From: Warburgia ugandensis | Taxonomy: Eukaryota > Streptophyta > Magnoliopsida > Canellales > Canellaceae | Direction: 5' to 3' | Length of the DNA stretch: 64,000 nucleotides | NCBI GenBank assembly: GCA_035236585.1 | Contig: CP141137.1 | Location: 47,018,057 to 47,082,056 of the forward strand | In this document: in pieces, positions 1 to 12,375 of the stretch | Numbering within the stretch: position 1 is the stretch's first letter | How the letters are laid out: every line of letters begins with the position of its first letter | Program-made: the position numbers and the translations under genes | The notes under the pieces: model-generated | Told to the model about the DNA's origin: nothing | What the model saw: the letters and a program-made list of their open reading frames with translations, nothing else | The model's database searches: none

Positions 1-408
1 TCCCCTGACTCTTGGGCCACTACTCTGCTCTAGCACCTAAGTCTATCTAATGTTGTCTCTTAGGGCAGTCCTTAACCATATGTCCCTATTCGACACAGCA
101 AAAACATCTCTGATCACGAAAATGACACATCATGCCATTGTGGAATCTATTGCAATGAGGACACTATTTGAAGTCCCTTTTTTTGTCTAGCCTATGGAAT
201 TGTCCTTTATGGGGCTGTTGAGTTCCTGAAGAGGAATTGAAGCTCTTCCTTTCCCCATAGTATCCTCTGTTTCCACTGTGACAAAACCTTCCTTTGCCCT
301 TGCCTTTCATGGTAGTTTGCATCTTCAATTGTTCCTCCTCGACAATGGAAGCCATCCCCACTGCCTTAGCCACACTAGTAGGTTAATCATGCGAACCTTA
401 CCCTTCAA

Positions 409-891
409 TCAGAGGTTCAACCCTTTTACAAACATCCAGGTTGCTTTTTCCTCTATAGTGCACACATCTGGCACTATTCTTCTGAATTGAGTGAACTTAT
501 CTTCAAACTCGAGAATAGGCATGCTTCCTTGTTTGAATGCTAGGAATTCTTGATCTTTCTTTACCTTAATGTGGCAAGGAAAATATTTGTTGTTGAAGAC
601 ATTCTTAAATTCTTCCCAAGAAACATCACCTTTGTCGTCAAAAAATGTTCTCCTTGTAGACGGCCACCGAAAAGATGCTGATCCTATCAAAACAAATGTT
701 TCCACCTTCACCTTTTGATCATCTAGAATATTCATGCCCTCAAATATCTTCTTTATCTCATGTATCCACTCCTCTACAGCTTCTGGCTCACCATTGCCAG
801 TAAATGTAGGTGCAATCTTCTTAAACCTCTCCAACAAGTTATCCACCTTAGTCTGATCCCCACTTGAACTTCCCTCACCCATGTTAGGCAC
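409..891 (-). pseudogene. gag: gag (capsid/nucleocapsid) remnant of element A
   Basis: A 160-residue reading frame matches the plant retrotransposon gag family: a core beginning LLERFKKIAPTFTGNGEPE, a following EEWIHEIKKIFEGM block, then a tryptophan-containing SFRWPSTRR segment and a WEEFKNVFNNKYFP motif. Downstream, at about 60-130 on the same strand, a CCHC zinc-knuckle pattern (Cys-x2-Cys-x4-His-x4-Cys) can be read, as expected for the nucleocapsid end. The coding region is broken and continues out of the window. In life this family of proteins forms the virus-like particle around the element's RNA. Confidence 0.85.
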
Positions 892-1230
892 AGACGAGTT
901 CTTGGGCTATGATTGGGGGGGTTGTTGCTGCTGCAGCTATTGTTATTGTTGTAATTGTTCTTGCAGGTGTAGTTGCATCTATTGTTGTTGCTGCATCAAC
1001 TGACTAAGGTTTTGCATCATGTTAACCATGTAGTTTGTCATTTGACTCCCTTAATCAGATGGCTCAGCAGAAGGGTTTGTTGTCCTCCGACTGGTCCTCT
1101 TTGGTGGCATCCTTCCCTTCATCACAGGATCCTTTCATGATTTACTATTTGCTCATCAATTCCAACATCTTACTTTAGAGACTGCTTAAGACTTACTCAA
1201 TGTCATTGGTTGTGAGTGGACTAAACCTGA

Positions 1231-1242
1231 GCTCTGATACCA
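1231..1242 (-). promoter_or_regulatory. Primer-binding site, initiator-Met tRNA type
   Basis: The minus strand reads TGGTATCAGAGC, the usual complement of the 3' end of plant initiator methionine tRNA used by many Ty1/copia and Ty3/gypsy elements. It lies two bases inside the LTR, which fixes the LTR boundary and the orientation of element A. Confidence 0.9.
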
Positions 1243-1244
1243 AC

Positions 1245-2040
1245 TGTGACGACCCAAGTTTTTCTAACACCTTTTAAATAGAAAAGACATTAACATAACA
1301 AAATCGATCTCTAATAAAAATCATTTTTTTAAAGAGTAAACACCAGCAGAAAAGTCTTTTCTTTTAAAATTCACTTTGAAAAACCCTGAGTGTCATTTTC
1401 CTTTTCTCAAAACAAGGATTCTCAGTAAAATGAGCGCTCATTTCTACCAAAAATTCAGCAGAGTTTCCTCTATTTTTTGGACATCTGACATTTAACACAT
1501 GTCATTGCAAAGTACTTGATAAACATTTAGACATTTTTCAAACATAATTGGAGACTATGTCTCCTTTTCATAGATATAATGAAATAAAAATAAATTACAT
1601 CAAACAAAACACAACCAGGATTTCCATGTCACAATCTAGTCACATAAGTTATCAAGACTCCCTAAAATTGCATACCTTATAGTCTCTTCCTCATTGCTAA
1701 TACAAAACTTCAATTCAAAAAAACTAATTCTTTCTTGTCTTCTTTCTTTCCTTTTTTGTTCGTCTGTCTGTCGGGTCTGGGAGGAAATAGACGTGACGTT
1801 GATGTCAACTTCCTTAAGTGAGGGGGGGTGCCAATATCAAATCTAGCCCCCTTCATTTAAGCAGTTTAATTTTTTTAATATGTTTGGAAAACCATATCTT
1901 CTTCATTTGGACTTTGATTTCGAAGTTCTTAGTGCCATTGAAATTGTTTTTCTGAGTACTACTCAAATTTTGAGGTTTCATAATTAGTTTTAACACAATA
2001 AAATTATCTCTAAAAGAAATCAAAGTTGTGGGATGTTACA
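1245..2040 (-). repeat. 5' LTR of element A
   Basis: About 796 bp. On the minus strand it opens TGTAACATCCCACAAC and closes GGGTCGTCACA, giving the standard TG...CA ends. It directly abuts the primer site on the internal side. It is much shorter than the 3.4-4.9-kb LTRs elsewhere in the window, although the terminal motifs are similar. Its first 200 bp resemble the 5' ends of the longer LTRs (compare 35090-35342, same strand). Confidence 0.85.
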
Positions 2041-2045
2041 AAGAG

Positions 2046-2785
2046 AGAGGAGAAAGACAGAGGGGGGTGAGCTGGTGATGGATTTCTCACAGAAGCAAAA
2101 CAAAAAAGAGACAGAGGGAAGAAAAGAGGGCCTGGCCATTAGAACGATGAAGTGGGACTATGCGAGTCTTCCCTGCCATCCCCTCTGTTATGATCCATAG
2201 GAGAGAGAGTGAACAAGGGGGAAAGAGTGAGAGGGAGCAGGGAGAAGAGGGGGAGAGTACGAGAAAGTGAGAGAAGGAGAAAAAGCTGGGAGAAGAAGAG
2301 AAAAGAAAGGGGGGATTCCTCTTCCTACATTTCAACCTAGGGGGGAGTGCCTATGATGACTAGCTTCCTCTTCTTTATAAACTTCTTCCACCTTCTAAAT
2401 TCCATTTGTTTCCTTCTCTCATTGATTTTCTTTTTGAATTGTTTCCTTTTCACATTGGATTTCCTCTTCTCTATTTAGAACTCCTTTTCTTTTAGGAAAC
2501 CATCCCATCTTGTCTTGTGAGTGATATGCACGAATGAATCTCAATCTAAGCCATCTAAGCCTCTTTTGGTTGATCTACAAACAAAAGACCAAATTAGTGT
2601 CATTAAACCTTACATTATACCTCTGATTAGCTCTGATGATCATCTGACTATTAAAGTTTGCAAATTAATAGTTAGATGATTAATTTGAACTATAATTAAA
2701 ATTGAGCTAAAATTGTAAATTTGATTGGTTAGATGATCTAATTGAATGCTAAATTAGGGGTATTTTTACTAGAATCAAATATAAC
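2046..2785 (-). repeat. Athila-type LTR remnant (Athila-3)
   Basis: The left part is GA-rich (2041-2330). The right part carries the diagnostic LTR tail also seen at 22560-22711 and 32960-33122: a 'gctctgatgatcatctga' block, a block near 'ttggttagatgatctaatt', then 'gctaaattaggggtatttt'. Orientation matches the other Athila copies here (minus). The right edge, around 2770-2790, runs straight into RT sequence of element B, so this LTR seems to have landed in B's pol gene and was later invaded by element A. The left end of this LTR is not visible. Confidence 0.65.
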
Positions 2786-4546
2786 ATAAATTGTTTACCA
2801 AATTTAGTAAGTGTGAATTCCTGTCAGAGAAAGTCAATTTCTTGGATCATATAATTTTTAAAGATAATATTGAGGTTGACCCAACAAAAATAAAGATAGT
2901 GATGAATTGAGAAATGTTTAAGACAATTATAGAGATTCAATGCTTTTCTCAATCCTGTAGGATATTGTTAAAGGGTTTTTTTAGTATAACCCTACCTTTG
3001 ACTGCATTGACCAAAAGGAGTATACAAGTAAGTTAAACTATTGACTAAGAGTCTAAGATTTGAAGAAGAGACTAACTACAGTAACAATATTGACTCTTCC
3101 ATCAAGTAATAGAAGTTATAAGATTTACTACAATGCTTCATATAAGGGCTTAGAAAGTGTATTAATACAACATGGAAAAGTCATTGGGTATGCTTCACAA
3201 TAATTAAGGAAACATGAAGTAAATTTTCTAGTACACAACTTAGAACTTGTAACAATAATGTTACATATACAATGAAAAAGTAAATGACATCAGCAATCAT
3301 AAGAGCCTCCAGAATAAACCAACATGATTATAAGATAGAGAAGGTAGATAGAGTACATGAAAGACAATAATTTCACTATCCAAAATCAACTCGGGAAGGT
3401 GAAAGTAGTTACTGATACATTGAATAGAAAGTCAAGTGCTGTGATGGCAAAAATCCCCATTAAATCTATGGAGGATTGAATAAAGACTCAAGGAGATGAT
3501 TGTAATAACTCAGGAATTGTGCAAAAGAGTGATTTTTGCAAAGGTTCAAATAGACTAGGGTTCCATCAAATGAAAATTTGAGGAAAGAATTATTATAAGA
3601 AAACCCTTAGTCAATATTTTATCCACCCTAGAGGTACAAAGATGTACCAAAACTTGGAAAAGAACTTTTAGTGAGAAGGAATGAAAAGAGATATAAGTGA
3701 TCTTGTAGTCAAATGGTTGACTTGTCAATGAGTAAATGAAGAATATCAAAGACCTTTAGAAAACATTATAAATACTAGAACTTCATGAATAGAAGTGGAA
3801 CCATATCACTATAAATTTCATGATAAGACATGTGATAATCATTTGGGTGATAGTTGATAGACTGACAAAGTCGGCACATTTTCTTACAATTAGACAAAAT
3901 CAATCAGTCTATATTAGCCAAACTATATGTGAAGGAAATTATAAGACTTCATGAAGTACTATTATCTATTATCTCAAACAGACATGGAAGATTTACATCA
4001 GATTTTGGAAGAGTATACAAAGAACATTAGTTACATCGCTTAGATACAAAATGGCATTTCACCTAGACAGATAGTCAAAGAACTATCCATAGCTTGGAAG
4101 TTATGTTAAAGCATATATATTAGATTGGAAAAGGAACTAAGATGAACAATTGAATTCATGCATAATAATGGTTTTCACGATATGAAGTATCATCACAACC
4201 TTGACAATTACCGACTAGTTAAAGCGAGAAGGAAAGTTGATGACACCAGTTAAAGGAATTATGAGGTTTGAATAAAAGGAAAACTTAATCTTAGATTTTT
4301 TTAATCCTTATAAAATTTTAGAAAGTATTGGGTTAGTGGCTTATAAATTAGCCTTGTCGCCACAATTAGGTGAAATATAAAATGTATTTTATGTCAAACC
4401 AAAAATATTATCTTAGGGGCAAAATCACTCTATGGAACAAGCTACGTGGAAAACTATGAATGAAATGATGAAAACTTATATTGGGTTGACTATGTGATAA
4501 TATTATGGTAAATTTTGAGGGAAAATTTTTTATAAGGGAGGAAGAA
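2780..4546 (+). pseudogene. pol: pol remnant (RT end, RNase H, integrase) of chromovirus element B
   Basis: Translated pieces in order match a Ty3/gypsy polyprotein. They are the RT thumb region (HKLFTKFSKCEF and a nearby VDPTKIKI block, about 2785-2920), RNase H (an IGYASQ-type motif and a KHEVNF block, about 3140-3250), the integrase core (GRFTSDF and a TIHSLEVM block, about 3960-4110), and the post-integrase segment ending in a YKILESIGLVAYKLAL block (about 4290-4350). The order RT, RH, IN and the sequence type fit Tekay/Del chromoviruses. The gene is heavily decayed, with many breaks. The 5' half lies left of the Athila-3 and A insertions, outside the window. Confidence 0.82.
4534..4546 (+). 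promoter_or_regulatory. Polypurine tract of element B
   Basis: AAGGGAGGAAGAA lies immediately before the TGTAATAACC start of the LTR. A purine run at this spot is the plus-strand primer of LTR retrotransposons. It proves that the 4.4-kb sequence to the right is the 3' LTR of the element whose pol lies to the left. Confidence 0.85.
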
Positions 4547-4982
4547 TGTAATAACCCCAATTTTTATAAATATATTTGATAGATAGAAATTGGGAATTGA
4601 AAATTTTGAAAAAGAAACTAAATTGTAAAATTTTAAGAAATTTAACTTTTCATATAAATGGAATCCAGAGTTAAAACATAGATATTTGGAATGTTCTCGA
4701 AAAATTAAGTCCAACGACTATAAGCATACTGAAATCGGAGGTCGGATGAAAAATTGGTATTTTTCTTGTTTTTTTGAAAATTAATTTTACTATAAAGGGT
4801 AAAATGATAATTTTACGTTTGTAGGGGATCCACAAAAGTTAGGTTAGATGTGAGTTAGCTGGCACAAGAGAAAAGAATTTGAAATGATGAAAGTGGAAAT
4901 AATAGAGAATCCACTTTCAATTAAATAATATAAGTGGAATAAAATGTAAATTAATTAATTAAAATATAAAAAAAAAATTGGC

Positions 4983-4990
4983 TATAAATA
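4983..4990 (+). promoter_or_regulatory. TATA box of LTR B
   Basis: TATAAATA, followed about 40-50 bases later by the start of a pyrimidine-rich leader. The same layout (TATAAAT then leader) occurs in LTR H at 58354, which supports a real RNA polymerase II promoter in this LTR family. Confidence 0.6.
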
Positions 4991-6479
4991 CACCCTAAAA
5001 AAATCCCATGGAAATTCTAAAATTTCCTAAAACCCTCCCCTTTCTCCTTCTCCCTCTCTTTCCTCTCTCTTGTCCTCTCTTTCCTCTCTTTTTCCCTATC
5101 CCTTTCTTTTTCTCTCTCCATCTTTCCAGCCTAGTGAGTCTGCAAAAGCGTGTGATGTTGCAACACCCAAAAGCTAGATATTTGCATCCCCAAATGCGCC
5201 TTTTACACACCATCTTCAAACCCAACTCCCAATAGATTTCTCCCTTCCAGGTGTTTTTCTTCTCCTTTCCTCCTCCAGCCGGCGACCCCCTTTCTCCATT
5301 CCCTTTTTCCTTTTCCACTTTCCCTCTTACCTCTCCACCTCAACTTTTCTCTATGTTTTCTAGTAAATCACATCCACTGGCCCACACAAAATGCATCTGC
5401 ACCCCACTAAAGACACTGGTTTGCTCTCCTTTGGCTAGTCTAGGTAAGCCCTCCTCTTTTTCTTTTCCTTCTTCTATTTTCCCAGTAGAATTGCCTGACT
5501 AGTTTTTTCAATGAGATTCACAGGTGGATCTAATTGAAAACCACCTCAAGGACATCTTAGATGGAAGATATGATCCATACCACGAGATTGTAGGACCCCA
5601 AAACCTTAAAAACTATAAAAATAGTAAAGTTCGAAGTGATCTTAGATGTAGATCTGAGATAGGAATGATATAATGGTCTAGATCAGGCCATCTCATTCTT
5701 GTCAATTAGATGTGGGAGCAGAACACACCCCAACAATGAGAGAGGAAGACAAACTAGCTTGAACTGTCCCCATGTGTGCAAGCGCGGTCACGGGATACCT
5801 AGAATGCCACTACATTTTGGGGACCATGACACATCAGGATAGCCCAGAGGATGCGTTCTACTATAGTGCATCCCAATCACGTCATCTTGATGCATTTTAG
5901 ATCCAAAATTTAATCTAGATAGTGAAATTTATTAGAAACTTCTAATTCAATTCAAAAGTCAATAAAACTCCAAATTTAGATCTGAAACTTCCATTGGAAT
6001 TGTATTAACAATTAGAATCTAAGGAAATGATGAAATTTAGAAATTTAAGATTGTATAAGTTGATCAAAAGCCAATAACCATGCAAATGTCATTGATTAAC
6101 TAGAATAGAGATGATCAAATGATCTAAAATGATTTAATAAGTGATATAATAATGAGATAAAACAAATCAGCTAGTTAGATCTTCCATTCAAGTGATTAAT
6201 CATGATCTAAACTATTGATTGAAATCAAAACCATAGATCTAAGAGATCAAGATGAAATATAACCATTAGATCATCACAAAAACTTTAGATATGGAATAAG
6301 ATCGTTCATAGTGTTACATCTTAGTATAATTACATCTGATTTATTTATGATTGAACAATTAGAATTAATCAATGGTCGGATTTAGCATAGTATGAAATAA
6401 TTGCGAAATAACTTAGAAAATAGTTAAAAACAAGATCTAACTACTCTAAAATAAATTTGCATTGCATATTTTCAGCTTT

Positions 6480-6860
6480 ATGGTGGAATGGAATTAATGT
6501 TAGTAAGGACCCACAGAAACCCTTATAAGCTAAGGACTAGATTTCATCACCTGATCCTTGGCCCTCCTAGGAATCAATCTACATCCTTGTATGTTGAAAT
6601 CCAAATTCTTGAACATTAATTTAATAATCAAGTAGAAAGAAAATTAAGATATTGAGCTCATAGGACCCTTTTGAAAGGATGCAATCTATTGTCACTCTAG
6701 TTGTTTTTTAGCACTATGGTTATAGTGTGTGTCTTAAAATCCAAGTGATTTTTTCACACCTTCCGTTCAAGTCTAAGCACCTCACAATATGAGAATTTTA
6801 TTAACTACTTTAGAGTAGAACCCAATTGCTAAGTAGTAGTCAAATCTAAAAACAAGGAGG
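6480..6860 (+). repeat. Module shared with Athila leaders (copy in LTR B)
   Basis: This stretch matches, in sense orientation, the leader of the two Athila elements (reverse complement of 30040-30420 and 56740-57120). Matching blocks include 'attgtcactctagt', 'aaaatccaagtgatt', the 'ccttccgttcaag' block and 'agtagaacccaattg'. LTR H carries a further copy (60270-60660). LTRs D, E and G lack it at the equivalent place. Its function is unknown. Confidence 0.7.
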
Positions 6861-8119
6861 AGCTATCAAGATTTCAGAAAGATAACCAAGACATTGCTCA
6901 ATCATTAACATACTAAGACTAGTTGTGCATCATTTAACTCAGGAACAGTATTTAGATCATAAAATACAAAGTAGTCAAGATTAAGAAGTGTCAGATGATC
7001 TAGACCATAAAATGACTATCAAAGGCTAAAATCTAATAATCATACAAGCCTTTAAGTAAAATGACTACAATCAAGGAAGATAATCAAAGGTTGATCTAAG
7101 ATTAATAGATCAAACCTTGAAAAATAAAATAAATTATAGATCAAACTAAGATCAATGGAAACTAGAAATTAGAAGATCTAAACCATTAATCAATAGCCAT
7201 CCAAAGTAAAGAGATCCATATAGATCAAGATCATCATATTTAAGGATAATTAAAGACCAAACAAGAAGTATATATTAAATTATGATTAAGGAATGCCATT
7301 ATACATACATATGGCTTAATATATACACAGAGTTATATGCCAATCAAGATTGTTGATCATTCTAAGTATTGGGATTATCTTGTTTGAGGTTGGTGGAACC
7401 TTTAGAATTCATTTTTCAAAATTGCAAGGTCTATATTCTAAACATGATCTTATTTAATATTATAAAAAATTATAGAATTGAAATTATTCATCAAGTAGAA
7501 TGTTCACAAATTGGTAAGCTTTAATTATATAAGATGTCTAATGATTTAATTAGAATGATATGGTGATCTTGTGCTTAGAATTATATGATCATTAACTAAA
7601 AAAAATGTTCTAGAATTACATTATCTACTAAATTGAGAAATTACATGCTTGGCACATGGGTACCATTTATATTACCTATTTATCCATGAACTTAAATGGA
7701 GAAATTACATCTCGGTACATGAGTACCCAATTAATGAGGATGATGATGTTGGTATGAATTTTATATATGGATAGGCAAATAGCTTGCTAGTATTATCATT
7801 ATTTTTAATAAGGGCATGGAGGCCTATGGATTTTGTTTTCAATAGGCATAGGCCTTGGATACTATGCTAGGAGAGTTATGAGGGTTAAGCCACCGGCTCT
7901 TTGAAATTGATGATGATATGGATACCATGCCCAAAGCGAGGCAAAATGTCTGGTGGGCCAATTATGAGAAGGCCTGCCACTGTGACGATCTGTGTCACCA
8001 TATAGACATGACGTTGTGTATTTTTCCACTATGATATCAGTAGATTATTTAGCAATTATCCAAGCATGCTAGTATGGATCAGACTATATAACAAAGTAAT
8101 CCTTTATGTATTTTGCACT

Positions 8120-8208
8120 ATGGTGCATGGCATGATGAGATGCCTTATGATGTGGCATGATGAGATGCCTTATGTGATGGCATGATGAGATGCCCAATGT
8201 GATGGCAT
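8120..8208 (+). repeat. 25-bp tandem repeat in LTR B
   Basis: Three copies of a unit containing GGCATGATGAGATGCC, starting at 8129, 8154 and 8179. Each contains the inverted pair GGCAT...ATGCC. A shorter two-copy version is present at the equivalent point of LTR H (about 61973-62020). Confidence 0.85.
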
Positions 8209-8509
8209 TACCGATGTTTCCCATGAAGGGATACTTCCTAGCAGAGGTTGGATGATTATAGACAACATAAAGTGTGTGGTGTGGATGATTATGGACCTTG
8301 CATGTGAGGGATATGGATATTGAATCCAATATAGTCTGGATGTGGATATTATGATATTATTATTGATGAAATTAACTATTTTTCATGGTTTTAACAATTT
8401 ACATATATACATGGCACAATTATATATTAATTATTAGAAAATACATTCATAGATTATGTTTTTAATTCCACATGCTTCTTAAATCTCCTACAAAGCATAG
8501 CTTGCTGAG

Positions 8510-8539
8510 ATATTGTAAATGTTTGAATATTTACAATAT
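8510..8539 (+). promoter_or_regulatory. Conserved LTR hairpin (LTR B)
   Basis: A perfect 11-bp stem, ATATTGTAAAT / ATTTACAATAT, around an 8-base loop. It follows the conserved 'catagcttgctgag' and lies about 410 bp before the LTR end. Equivalent hairpins sit in LTRs C, D, E, G and H. Confidence 0.75.
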
Positions 8540-9566
8540 TTCAAATACAAATAGATAGGAGTGGATGGACACAACATAGGGATACCAACAACCATACTAC
8601 TAATCAAGGGTGCATGCTCTTATTAAAATTCTTATATTGTATCATTAGTTATTTGGATTGTGAACTTTGGGCATTTCATGAAATAAATATAAGAGGGTTA
8701 TGTATGTAAACCACTGGATGGATCCTATTTTCAAGAAATGATTTTCTATTGATTTATTTAGTAGAAATATATTTTATAAACAAAATATATATACATAGAG
8801 TAAGATTGTGAAAGTGACATCTGGGCTTTTAGAAATGAATTTAAATATATAAAAAAAAAATTCTTTTTAATTTTAAAATATTTTTTAAAATTAAAAGCTC
8901 CAATAATAAGCATGAAAAAGTGTTTTAAAAACCCGGGTTGTCACACTAGTCATAAGTAGAGTCACACGTCCATCAGATATATGTATGTAGAATCCATTCA
9001 AAGTATTACAACTATTCAAGTGTCAACAAAAGAAAAATATATACATCTTAAATTGAATCCCTATACATGAAGTATATCAAATAAGCTCAAAAAGGATATC
9101 TTTACCATACATCTAAGTAGAGATCAAGGCCTTTGCCTTTCCCTTGTGCTTTACACTCAATCTCCTTGGAATATCACTTGAAGTGTTGGTTGTAAGGGGT
9201 TAGCATATCAACCGATCATGTGAAAGAAAGCTAATACCAGCCGACCCATTGAAAATAAGGCAACATACCATAATATATTCATAAGTAGTTAAGTACATAG
9301 GTCTTGAGTCAAATATATGCATAACTTAAGATCTAGTTTGCAAATACCCCAAATACACAGGCAGTCATGAAATAAAGTGAGAATATGTGAGAAGAAAATC
9401 ACTTGAAAAGACTATAAAACCCTAGTCATCCATGAACTGAAAGTCAATAAATCATTGAGTTGATAAGTCATTGGTAATCCATAGACCACGCACACAATCC
9501 ACTGTCAAATATGAAAATCCATGTCCACATCGCAATGGAAAACTAATCAATTAGAATTAGAATAAC

Positions 9567-9690
9567 ATACAATCATACCATCAAGGACTCAGGACTAGCA
9601 TACAATCCTACCATCAGGGACACAGGAGTAGCATACAATCCTACCATCAGGGACTTAGGAATGGCATAGTATTACCATTAGGTACTTAGT
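9567..9690. repeat. 33-bp minisatellite, about four copies
   Basis: Successive units read 'catacaatcctaccatca' followed by a variable 'gggac(t/a)caggactag' block, with a period of about 33 bp. The last copy is the most diverged. Confidence 0.8.
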
Positions 9691-10060
9691 ACTAGACTCT
9701 CGAGAGTGTCTGGCATGTCCAACAAACTCCTATGCTCATAGGGTCCTACCATCATCCCTAGAGACTACCATTGCCTCTACGTTGATAGTAGATACCTCAC
9801 AGCCTAATCCTTACTAGACCTCATGGGGGCACCCGACTAACTACAAGTTGTCTCCACTACAAGACTGTTATCAATATCATCTCAGAAGCTAGTGGCCAAC
9901 CACACCTCCTAGGATAGGGTCTCCAGGACTTACAGCTAGGCGTAGCAAGCTTCCATCAAGTCTTACAGCTAACCCAGGTGTGCTTTCCTCTAGGACTTAC
10001 TACCACCCTAGGCATGCATGTCTCTTGGTGTACTAGTACTAGTGATTAAAATGCATTCCT

Positions 10061-10347
10061 AGGACTTACAATTACTCATGGAGCACCTACCTAAAACATC
10101 AATGAAAATCATATCTCCAAGACTTACAATTGCTCATAGAGTGCTTGCCTAAATATTGATGAAAATCATATCCATCAGGGCTTACAGCTACTCATAAAGC
10201 TTTTTCCTAAAGTATTCAACAAATGCAAATCCATGAGGGCTTACAACTACTCATGAAGTGATTGCCTAAAACATCAATAAATCCATAACCATTAGGGCTT
10301 AGAACTACTCACAGAGTGCTTACCTAAAACATAGATAAACCATAGCA
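10061..10347. repeat. 58-bp minisatellite, five copies
   Basis: Units begin AGGRCTTACARYTRCTCAT, followed by a 'gcctaaaacatcaat' block. Starts are about 57-59 bp apart, and the units differ by roughly 10-25 percent. More degenerate 'aggacttac' pieces precede it from about 9926. The spacing is too tight and the units too continuous for a CRISPR array. Confidence 0.82.
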
Positions 10348-11148
10348 CAGTAGAAAGTGAGAAAGCAAGTCAATGCCATGTGTGAATCCATTCATCTTCT
10401 TGTTTACAATGCCTTAGGTCCTTTGAATTCCATAAACTTAACATGTTATTATTCAGGGTGGCTTATGTCATAACTCTTGTAGTCGTTGGAGGTTTGATGT
10501 CCCTTAAAGTATGAATGTATTTCAATACAAATAAATCTAGTTAAGGCATTAGGTTTAGTTATATATCCTTACTGGATAACCATTTAAGTTATCAATTTTT
10601 AATATGATGTTGTTTTTACCGTATCCATTAAGCTTATACGTACTTAATGATTCTTTCACTATTCCATTCCTTCTACATTTCCTAGGTAAAATCTATAAGG
10701 TTCCCTTATCCTGAACCCAACCACCTAATTGGTGACATAACACCCTTCTAAGGTATTAATTTTTCACAATAAGGTGTGCAAGCTATTCCTATAGTTCTAG
10801 GGTTTGTAGTTAACCATATGTACTTGCTGATCACCCTTGTTCCACCTTTTGATATAGGGTGTCATTCAAGAGTTATAGGAGATCTACATTTCAATTTTTG
10901 AAGCTTACACATGGTTGGAAACAACAAGACCATGTTCTTGTCCAAAGAGTTAACATGTCCTCTCACATAGAGGCATGTTTCTAATTAAAGTGCTTGAGCT
11001 TATAATTATAAGGTCCCCACTTGCCAACAAAATGGGTCATAGGTTATTCCTAGGCTTGTAATCCATTTCCTAACCTTAAATTTAAGGATAAACAACAAGG
11101 CTTAGGACTAGCCACTAAGTTTCATTAGGAAGAGAGTAGGTTTCCAAC

Positions 11149-11266
<118 letters not shown>

Positions 11267-11340
11267 GCATGTGTTGAGTTCACCATCAAGCTCCTTCCTC
11301 CATAGGCTGAAACTTGATGTCAAATTTTGGGAGTTTCACA

Positions 11341-11913
11341 TAAATCATACATACACACCTTAGGATAGTTAACATGTGCTTTGGCCACTAAGTTTCATTA
11401 GTAGTCAAAGCACATGTTAAGGTTATTACATACACAGCCCCCTTTAATCCAAGATTATTGCATGAGACTTTGCAAAGTTCATTTAAAAGGTAGCACTAGT
11501 GTCCTGTAACATCCATGCTAAGTTTTAGATCCATTTAATGTGTTAAATAGGTGTACGTATCCATACAATTTCTGCTAGAATTTCTTGTTTCACATTCACC
11601 ACTTAGCCATCATTCAACCACTTCCAACATTACTCAATTGCTTGTTTAAGCATGTAAAAGCCACGACGGCTTATGTGCCATAGTCCACACTTCATTTCTA
11701 GGAGTTCTAAGGTATGTTATTGTCTTTTATCATAAGAATTTTCATCTTATTATAGGCTAAGTTACTTGACTTAGACAGTCCATTTGGAAGTTACCGATCA
11801 TAAGTAGAGATAAGCGTAGCATATGCTACTATTTTCCTTCAAGTTATTCTTGATATTATTATTTGACATCTTAATGAAGTTTAAGAGCTTTCACCCATGT
11901 GAAATTTCAATCA
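11341..11913. other. Unassigned DNA left of solo LTR C
   Basis: No gene or element is recognised. Before LTR C inserted, this stretch was continuous with 35348 onward. It contains a perfect 15-bp inverted repeat (11369-11420). A second 'ccactaagtttcattag' (11384-11400) also occurs at 11111-11127 on the far side of the CT tract. Confidence 0.5.
11369..11420. repeat. Perfect 15-bp inverted repeat with 22-bp loop
   Basis: TTAACATGTGCTTTG (11369-11383) pairs exactly with CAAAGCACATGTTAA (11406-11420). The loop includes 'ccactaagtttcattag', which is also found about 273 bp upstream. Confidence 0.85.
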
Positions 11914-12375
11914 ATTAGTGTGACAACCTAAGTTTTTAAAAACTTTTATGCATTTATTTTTGAAAAGTGGGGCCCCAAGTTTTAAAAGAGAAAGTTGGAA
12001 AACCAATAGCAGAAACATTTTTCAAGAAAAACTCATTTTTATTCTAAAAATATGGGTGTCATCCTACATTCCATTATTAACACCTTATGATGAATATATA
12101 TATATATATAATGAAGATGAAAATAAAATTTTCTTTTGAGTGAATAGTAAAAAGAGAAACATTGAGGCCAAAATCCATCCCATCAACATAAACAGTCCCT
12201 ATATAAGTTACATAAAGGCGTCTAGACTTTCATTTCTTAAATAAATTCATAACTGATCCAAAATCCACTACAAAGTAAAATTGTTAAGAATCACTAGCTA
12301 TATGTCCTTGATCTATAGTGGTACCATCATATCCCTCATACTATGTCCTTCTATTATTGTTTGTCTAAATTTGAA

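Larger units (their letters stand above)
1..2040 (-). mobile_element. 5' part of a Ty3/gypsy chromovirus (element A, Tekay/Del-like), fossil
   Basis: Read on the minus strand this is an LTR (1245-2040), a primer-binding site (1231-1242), a non-coding leader and a gag region running out of the window at base 1. The gag sequence, CCHC knuckle, iMet-type primer site and TGTAACATCC...GTCACA LTR ends fit plant chromoviruses of the Tekay/Del group. The rest of the element lies left of the window. Its right neighbour, from 2041, is an Athila-type LTR remnant, so element A appears to have inserted there. The expected duplicated target would be AAGAG at 2041-2045, but the other copy is out of view. 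The element is broken, with the coding region split into several blocks. Confidence 0.82.
4547..8945 (+). repeat. 3' LTR of element B, 4.4 kb (long-LTR subfamily B/H)
   Basis: Starts TGTAATAACCCCAATTTTT after a polypurine tract and ends CCGGGTTGTCACA, a length of 4399 bp. In order it holds an AT-rich 5' part, a TATA box (4983), a CT-rich leader (5030-5500), a stretch beginning with the 'ccccaaaaccttaaaaac' block (about 5595), an Athila-like module (6480-6860), a 'gttatgagggttaagccacc' block (about 7872), a 25-bp tandem repeat, and a hairpin (8510-8539). LTR H (57789-62732) is its closest relative in the window. The right target copy would be CTAGT (8946-8950). Confidence 0.88.

Noticed and set aside
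10061-10347. Possible CRISPR-like array
   Set aside because: Units are contiguous, imperfect and have no unique spacers; it is a plant minisatellite.
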